A stretch of 64,000 bases of DNA. It comes from Leptospira selangorensis (GTDB lineage: Bacteria > Spirochaetota > Leptospiria > Leptospirales > Leptospiraceae). The stretch lies in the NCBI RefSeq assembly GCF_004769405.1, contig NZ_RQES01000018.1, positions 372,001 to 436,000 of the forward strand. The letters run 5' to 3'. The translations under genes were made by a program, and so were the position numbers. Below, in pieces: positions 58,997-64,000 of the stretch; within the stretch, counting starts at the first letter, position 1, and the number at the start of each line of letters is the position of its first letter. Under the pieces are notes generated by a model. It had not been told where the DNA came from. It saw only the letters and a program-made list of their open reading frames with translations, and did no database searches.

Positions 58997-59776
58997 ATGG
59001 AATACTTTATCGGAAATTTCCAAGTGTTTCTTTTGATCCTGGCAAGGATCGTGGGGCTTCTGTCCGTGGCTCCTGTGTTTTCTTTTGCTTCAATCACTTT
59101 TGCTCAAAGGATGACTCTTGGTTTTCTAATCGCAGTAATTTTATTTCCAGTAAGTGCATCCTTTGTTCCTCCCATCCCAGGTAATATGGCCGATTACGGT
59201 TTAGTTGTGATGGCCGAAGTTCTCATCGGTATCCTCATGGGATTTTTAGTGAGCTTGGTATTCTCATCCTTCCAGATGGCGGGAGAATTTTTTAACGTCC
59301 AACTTGGTTTCGGTTACGCTGAAATTTTGGACCCGATCTCTCAAACAAGTCTTCCTGTGATCAGTACTCTTAAGAATATGTTGGGTATGCTTTTGTTTCT
59401 CTCACTGGGAGCTTACCGTTTTCTATTCGAAAGTTTGGTATATTCTTTTGAGAAGGTGCAAGTTTTGAAACTTGTGCCCGAGATCCAAGACGGACTTTAT
59501 AAGGCAATGGAAGAAGCGATAGGGGCTATGTTCCTAGTCGCTTTTAAAATTTCTCTGCCGATACTCGGGGTTTTATTTTTAGTCACTGTTTCGGAAGCAT
59601 TGATGGGAAAAGCTGCTCCTCAGTTGAATATTCTGCAGCTGAGCTTTCCTATTAAGATCGCGATCGGCCTTGTGGTCATGATCTTGATCGTTCCGTTTCT
59701 GATCACTCAGATGGACAACGCGTTCCAACTCTCTTTCGAAAAGATGAACCTAATGCTGAAAGGATGGCCGAACTAA
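58997..59776 (+). CDS. fliR: flagellar export gate protein FliR
   Basis: A 259-aa gate protein with about six TM helices. It has [38 protein letters not shown] and the [16 protein letters not shown] segment, all characteristic. The start of flhB lies at its stop codon (TAATG), so translation is coupled. Confidence 0.96.
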   Translation: MEYFIGNFQVFLLILARIVGLLSVAPVFSFASITFAQRMTLGFLIAVILFPVSASFVPPIPGNMADYGLVVMAEVLIGILMGFLVSLVFSSFQMAGEFFNVQLGFGYAEILDPISQTSLPVISTLKNMLGMLLFLSLGAYRFLFESLVYSFEKVQVLKLVPEIQDGLYKAMEEAIGAMFLVAFKISLPILGVLFLVTVSEALMGKAAPQLNILQLSFPIKIAIGLVVMILIVPFLITQMDNAFQLSFEKMNLMLKGWPN

Positions 59777-61011
59777 TGGGATCCTTTTGGGAAAAATTAT
59801 CTGGAATTTCCTTTAAGACCGCCATGTTGGAATTCCTACGGCGCTTGAATATGCGCGTGTTGGAACTCCTACACGTGGCTCCACAAAAACAGCCAATTCC
59901 TGCTGCTATTCCTTTTCGTATCGACCTTCAGCTATTTGCAGCGGAAGACGAGGGACGTACACAACCGGCCAGCGAAAGAAGAAGAAGGGAAGAAAGGGAA
60001 AAAGGAAATGTTCCTAAAAGTCCTGAAGTTGCTTCTGCGATCGTTTTATTAGCAGGTATTGTTTTAATGTATCTCATGGGAGAATATTTTTTCATGAGAT
60101 CTTATTATCTTTTGAGAAAATATTTTTTCGGAATACGTTCTGCGAATGTGGTTAGTTCGGAAACGGTAAGTGAACTTCTGAACAATGCTCTCGTGGATAT
60201 TACTCAGCTACTTCTTCCTTTGATGGGGATTACGGTAGTCGCAGCAATCGTGGGCAATGTAATCCAAACAGGGTTTTTATTCGCACCTCGCGCATTGGCT
60301 TTTAATTTCGGAAGGATACGTCCTAATTTCAAAAAGGTATTTCCGAACCGCCAAACATTATTCAGCTTAGGAAAATCTTTAGTCAAAGTAGCTGCAATTG
60401 CTTGGGTTTCTTATTTTGTAATAGAGAAGGATTTTTTCAAAATTCTGATGCTCGGGAATATGGGACTCGAAGAATCAGTAGCATTAATCACTTACACTGC
60501 ATTCAAAATTTTTATAATAGTAGGGATCCTATTACTCGCGATCAGCGTAGCGGATTACTTCTTCCAGAAATACGAATACGAAGAAGCACTCAAAATGACT
60601 CCTTCCGAATCCAAAAGAGAAATGAAGGAACAGGATGGTGACCCTTCTTTACAGGCCAGAAGAAGACAAATGGCCAGAGATCAGATCAAAAAAAGCAAGA
60701 TGTTGGCAGAAGTTCCCAAGGCAGATGTGATCATTACAAACCCAACTCACTTTGCAGTGGCTTTAGAGTATAAGCCTAATAAGCACAGGGCACCTATTGT
60801 GATAGCTAAAGGTGTGGACGATTTCGCATTACGTATTATCCGGGTGGCTAAGGCGAATGATATCGCCACGGTAGAAGACCGCCCGATGGCAAGGACACTT
60901 TATGACGAGGTGGAAATTGGCCAGGAAGTTCCTGCTAAATTTTATACTGTACTCAGTGTGATCTTTACGAAACTTGAATCTTTCCGGAGAGCGTTCCGAA
61001 ACGCTTCTTAA
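59776..61011 (+). CDS. flhB: flagellar export protein FlhB
   Basis: Controls substrate switching of the flagellar export apparatus. 411 aa with four TM helices. The cytoplasmic domain's autocleavage site is NPTH at Asn322-His325. The normal N-terminus ([30 protein letters not shown]) is preceded by an unusual extension of about 47 residues. I chose the ATG at 59776, which overlaps the fliR stop (TAATG) and has AAAGGATGG upstream; the ATG at 59764 is the alternative. Confidence 0.94.
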   Translation: MGSFWEKLSGISFKTAMLEFLRRLNMRVLELLHVAPQKQPIPAAIPFRIDLQLFAAEDEGRTQPASERRRREEREKGNVPKSPEVASAIVLLAGIVLMYLMGEYFFMRSYYLLRKYFFGIRSANVVSSETVSELLNNALVDITQLLLPLMGITVVAAIVGNVIQTGFLFAPRALAFNFGRIRPNFKKVFPNRQTLFSLGKSLVKVAAIAWVSYFVIEKDFFKILMLGNMGLEESVALITYTAFKIFIIVGILLLAISVADYFFQKYEYEEALKMTPSESKREMKEQDGDPSLQARRRQMARDQIKKSKMLAEVPKADVIITNPTHFAVALEYKPNKHRAPIVIAKGVDDFALRIIRVAKANDIATVEDRPMARTLYDEVEIGQEVPAKFYTVLSVIFTKLESFRRAFRNAS

Positions 61012-61026
61012 GCCTAGGAGAATATT

Positions 61027-63144
61027 ATGGATAAGAAATGGTACACACAATCCGACTTCATCCTGGGTGCGGGAGCAGTTGCTATCGTTGGAATGTTAGT
61101 TGTTCCTTTGCCGGGATTTATATTAGACATTCTGATCTTATTCAGTTTGGCCTTAAGTTTGCTCATTGTTATGACTTCTTTGTCTATCAAGGAACCGTCT
61201 GAGTTTTCTGTTTTCCCTAGCTTATTACTTATAACAACGATCTATCGATTGGCGCTAAACGTTTCTACTACTAGACAAATTTTGTCAAAAGGTCCTGCGG
61301 TAAATAGTGCGATCATAGATGCATTCGGTTCCTTTATAGTAGGAAGTGAATCCGGTTTAAGTAAATACGTAGTTGGATTTATTATCTTCATAATCTTAGT
61401 GCTCGTTCAGGTTCTTGTGATCACTAAAGGTGCGACCCGTATCTCCGAAGTGGCAGCAAGATTTACGTTGGATGCATTGCCTGGTAAACAGATGGCAATC
61501 GATATGGAACTTTCTACTGGAAATATAAACGAGGCGGAAGCTCGTAAAAGAAGAAAGAAGATAGAAGCGGAAGTCGACTTCTACGGTTCCATGGATGGAG
61601 CGAGTAAGTTCGTGCAAGGGGATGTGAGAGCGGGACTTATCATTACTGCGATCAACCTGATCGGAGGAGTAGTCATAGGCGCAAGTATCCGTGGTGAATC
61701 TTTCGTTTCTGCAATCGAAACTTACGGAAAATTCACCATTGGTGATGGACTCGTTTCCCAGATCCCGGCACTTCTTACTACAGTTGCTACAGGTATCATC
61801 GTTACTCGTTCCGGTTCTGAATCGGATCTTGCAAAACAATTCAAAACACAGTTATTTGCAAATTCTAAGGTATTATACGTAGTCGCGGCCTCTATGGGGC
61901 TTGGTGCATTTATCCCCGGTTTACCTTTTATTCCAATGGTGCTTCTTTCCGGTGGTCTTGCTTATCTAGCATACTCACTTGAAAGAACAGTCCAAGAACA
62001 GCTCGAGGTTTTGGAGAAGAAGGAAAAAGAAGCGGTTGGAGATCGCAAACCTCGAGATTATTACGACGAACTTAGGATCGAGCCGATCGAGATCGAATTC
62101 GGTTATCATTTGGTGCCTTTAGTTGATGCTTCCCAAGGCGGGACATTGATGGACCAAATTTCCAATTTAAGAGGAAAGTTTGCTCGTGAAAGTGGGATCG
62201 TTATACCTCCAATCCGTATATTAGATAATTTGGAAATTCCTCCGGATCAATTCACAATTAAGATCAACGGAGTGGAAGTCGGTTCCAGCACGATCCGTCC
62301 TGAAAAACTGATGGCGATGCCTTCTGCAGAAAGCCAGGATCTTTCTTCTATCGAAGGAGAATCTTTCATGGAGCCTGCATACGGAAGGACTGCGAAATGG
62401 ATCTCTGCCGATTCGAAAGGAGATGCGGAGTCCAAAGGTTTTATCGTGGTGGACTCTTCTACGGTTATCATCACATATTTAAGAGAATTACTTGCGACTC
62501 ACGCTTCCAGTTTACTCGGAAGAGAAGAAGTCAAAAAACTTCTGGATCATTACAGATCTCAATATCCTACACTTATCCAAGAGTTGGAAGCGGACAAACC
62601 TGGGAATTTGGGAATGTTGCAACAAGTCCTACAAAATCTTCTCAGAGAAGGTTTGGGGATCCGCAATCTGGTCCCAATTTTGGAAACTGTCGCAAACAAA
62701 ATGGGCAAGTATCCGAATCCTTATGTTCTTACGGAATTCGTAAGACAGGCAATCTCCAATACGATCGTAAAAGATTATATGGTAGATGGGAAATTACAGG
62801 TCATCGTGGTAGAAGGTCGGGTGCTCGACAGATTGAACAAATCACTCGCACAGGATCGTTTAGAAGGAAGAGATATTTTGGTCCTTCCTCCGGATTTCCA
62901 AAGAAGACTTTTGGAATCCGTAGCGGATATGAATCGCAGGGTCCAAGAAGGAAGAGGATTCCCGATCTATGTGGTGAACAGAGAAGTGAGAATGCCTTTT
63001 GCTTATTTCTTAGCGAAAGAATTTCCGCCTAGGAACTTTGCGGTTCTCGCATTAGAAGAAGTACATTCTTCCGTTCCTACGGTAATCGCCGGTGAACTCA
63101 GGATTGCACAAGCCCAGGCGGCGGAACCCGCAGAAGTGGTTTAG
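61027..63144 (+). CDS. flhA: flagellar export protein FlhA
   Basis: Nonameric cytoplasmic ring and proton-coupled part of the export gate. The 705-aa length is standard. It has eight TM helices in the first 320 residues, the FHIPEP-like segment ([49 protein letters not shown]), and the substrate-binding cytoplasmic domain. AGGAGAATATT precedes the ATG. FlhF follows 39 bases later. Confidence 0.98.
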   Translation: MDKKWYTQSDFILGAGAVAIVGMLVVPLPGFILDILILFSLALSLLIVMTSLSIKEPSEFSVFPSLLLITTIYRLALNVSTTRQILSKGPAVNSAIIDAFGSFIVGSESGLSKYVVGFIIFIILVLVQVLVITKGATRISEVAARFTLDALPGKQMAIDMELSTGNINEAEARKRRKKIEAEVDFYGSMDGASKFVQGDVRAGLIITAINLIGGVVIGASIRGESFVSAIETYGKFTIGDGLVSQIPALLTTVATGIIVTRSGSESDLAKQFKTQLFANSKVLYVVAASMGLGAFIPGLPFIPMVLLSGGLAYLAYSLERTVQEQLEVLEKKEKEAVGDRKPRDYYDELRIEPIEIEFGYHLVPLVDASQGGTLMDQISNLRGKFARESGIVIPPIRILDNLEIPPDQFTIKINGVEVGSSTIRPEKLMAMPSAESQDLSSIEGESFMEPAYGRTAKWISADSKGDAESKGFIVVDSSTVIITYLRELLATHASSLLGREEVKKLLDHYRSQYPTLIQELEADKPGNLGMLQQVLQNLLREGLGIRNLVPILETVANKMGKYPNPYVLTEFVRQAISNTIVKDYMVDGKLQVIVVEGRVLDRLNKSLAQDRLEGRDILVLPPDFQRRLLESVADMNRRVQEGRGFPIYVVNREVRMPFAYFLAKEFPPRNFAVLALEEVHSSVPTVIAGELRIAQAQAAEPAEVV

Positions 63145-63183
63145 TAAAACGTAATATTTTAATCGAAAAAACAGGAGGATAAC

Positions 63184-64000
63184 ATGGATTTCGCAAAGAT
63201 TAGGGGCAAGGATCTACAGGATTGCCTAATGCAGATGAAGATGAAATACGGCCCAGAAGCCCATGTCATCGAACATAGAATTTTGACCGAGGGCGGGGTA
63301 TTCGGAACAGGACTCATGGCCCGTAAGGTTGTAGAGATCCAAGTCGGTATCCCTGAAAAGGCAAGTTCCAGAGAGAAGGTGGAGAAAAAACTCCAAGATC
63401 TAAAAGAACTACTCAAACAAAAGTCCACTCTTGGTTCTGAAAAAAGAAGAAGCCTGGAAGAATTGCCTAGTTGGGAAGAAAGAACTTCTCGCCCAAGCAG
63501 AGCTTCTTCTTTGCCAAAAGAACTGATAGAAGTCACTTCTGAAGAAATAGAATCCGAAGAAAATTTAGGACTTTCTTTCTCAAAAGAATTTGAACCTAAA
63601 ATTTCCAGATCGGTCCGCAAAGAACAGGACTCCAATATCCTTAAAATGAGGGATAAACTCGTTAAAGAAGGAATGAGCGAGGCATACGCGGAAGAAATTA
63701 TTTCCCAGGCTGAGCAGAGACTTTCTCCTTTGGATCGATCTCGTACCGTTTCTGTTCAGGAAAAAATTGTAGAAGTTCTTTCCGAAAGAGTGCAAGTGGA
63801 GCCGGACATTTTTAAGGGAACGAGAAGAGGACAAAGAAAAGTAGTCTTCTTTGTGGGACCTACAGGTAGCGGAAAGACAACAAGCATAGCAAAACTAGCC
63901 GCTAAGTATCATCTTCATATGGGAAAATCAGTTTCTTTATACACAACTGACAACTACAGGATTGCTGCAATCGAGCAGTTAAAACGCTACGCTGATACCA
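63184..64000 (+). CDS. flhF: flagellar GTPase FlhF, 3' part missing
   Basis: SRP-family GTPase that sets flagellar number and position. The open frame runs from the ATG at 63184 (after AGGAGGATAAC) to the window edge, 272 codons. The P-loop is [17 protein letters not shown] near residue 225, followed by [21 protein letters not shown], typical of FlhF. The long charged N-terminal domain (residues 1-150) is also typical. The C-terminal half lies outside the window. Confidence 0.95.
   Translation, partial: MDFAKIRGKDLQDCLMQMKMKYGPEAHVIEHRILTEGGVFGTGLMARKVVEIQVGIPEKASSREKVEKKLQDLKELLKQKSTLGSEKRRSLEELPSWEERTSRPSRASSLPKELIEVTSEEIESEENLGLSFSKEFEPKISRSVRKEQDSNILKMRDKLVKEGMSEAYAEEIISQAEQRLSPLDRSRTVSVQEKIVEVLSERVQVEPDIFKGTRRGQRKVVFFVGPTGSGKTTSIAKLAAKYHLHMGKSVSLYTTDNYRIAAIEQLKRYADT

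Noticed and set aside
62397..63032. 211-aa plus-strand frame inside flhA
   Set aside because: It is an out-of-frame, Arg/Ser/Gly-rich shadow within a clear FlhA coding region.

Overview
The window comes from a Leptospira-type spirochaete. The clearest marker is a diverged LipL32, the major outer-membrane lipoprotein, at 29965-30771. Also consistent are the spirochaete flagellar export operon, the many 7TM, PP2C, STAS and class III cyclase signalling proteins, loose spirochaetal lipoboxes, frequent TTG/GTG starts and a moderate GC content of roughly 40%. LipL32 is known from pathogenic and 'intermediate' Leptospira and not from saprophytes. From memory this copy looks clearly diverged from the L. 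interrogans protein, so an intermediate (P2-like) species is my best guess; this is inference. Both ends cut genes: topA on the left and flhF on the right. Coding density is high and no stretch longer than 300 bases lacks a gene.

Layout. 1-6.6 kb: 3' part of topA, an ABC ATPase coupled to an HATPase-like/HDOD protein, two small unknown genes, a periplasmic protein, panD with a possible Panacea-type upstream gene. 6.6-15.8 kb: lipB, a two-TM sensor-like protein, a STAS/zinc-ribbon protein, murJ, and a giant aromatic-rich repeat protein (1657 aa). 15.8-17.9 kb: groES-groEL under two CIRCE operators. 17.9-30 kb: class II photolyase, Mpo1-like protein, an ammonium transporter fused to a chemoreceptor signalling domain, a class III cyclase, oxidoreductases, a SpoIIE/TPR phosphatase, and an SDR facing an acyl-CoA dehydrogenase, each with a similar TGAAC-N4-GTTyA site upstream. 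30-42.6 kb: lipL32, a ParB-domain protein, metK overlapping a transketolase C-terminal subunit gene, clpS, a hairpin-forming CGCRAAG-type repeat, a MaoC hydratase, an M3 peptidase, a GST, an SDR with a fatty-acid hydroxylase-like protein, and a second acyl-CoA dehydrogenase. 42.6-51.4 kb: a 7TM-PAS-RsbW-like kinase, a START protein, an outer-membrane protein, a transporter fused to phosphatidylserine decarboxylase, a DUF971 protein and ilvA. 51.4-55.3 kb: an ArsR-MFS-three AHSA1 cluster with a palindromic operator candidate at the ArsR start. 55.4-55.9 kb: a DUF4258/DUF2283 pair. 56-64 kb: flagellar operon fliN(Y)-fliO-fliP-fliQ-fliR-flhB-flhA-flhF.

How the genes work together. The right end is one tightly overlapped operon that builds the flagellar type III export gate and part of the switch. 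Lipid and membrane functions recur: PSD, acyl-CoA dehydrogenases, MaoC, hydroxylase, LipL32. So do signalling proteins of partner-switching type: STAS, RsbW-like HATPases, PP2C. The most unusual items are two fusion proteins, Amt-HAMP-MCP and AGCS-like transporter-PSD, followed by the giant repeat protein and the STAS protein whose usual phospho-serine position is an aspartate. All family calls were made by eye from motifs, without database searches.
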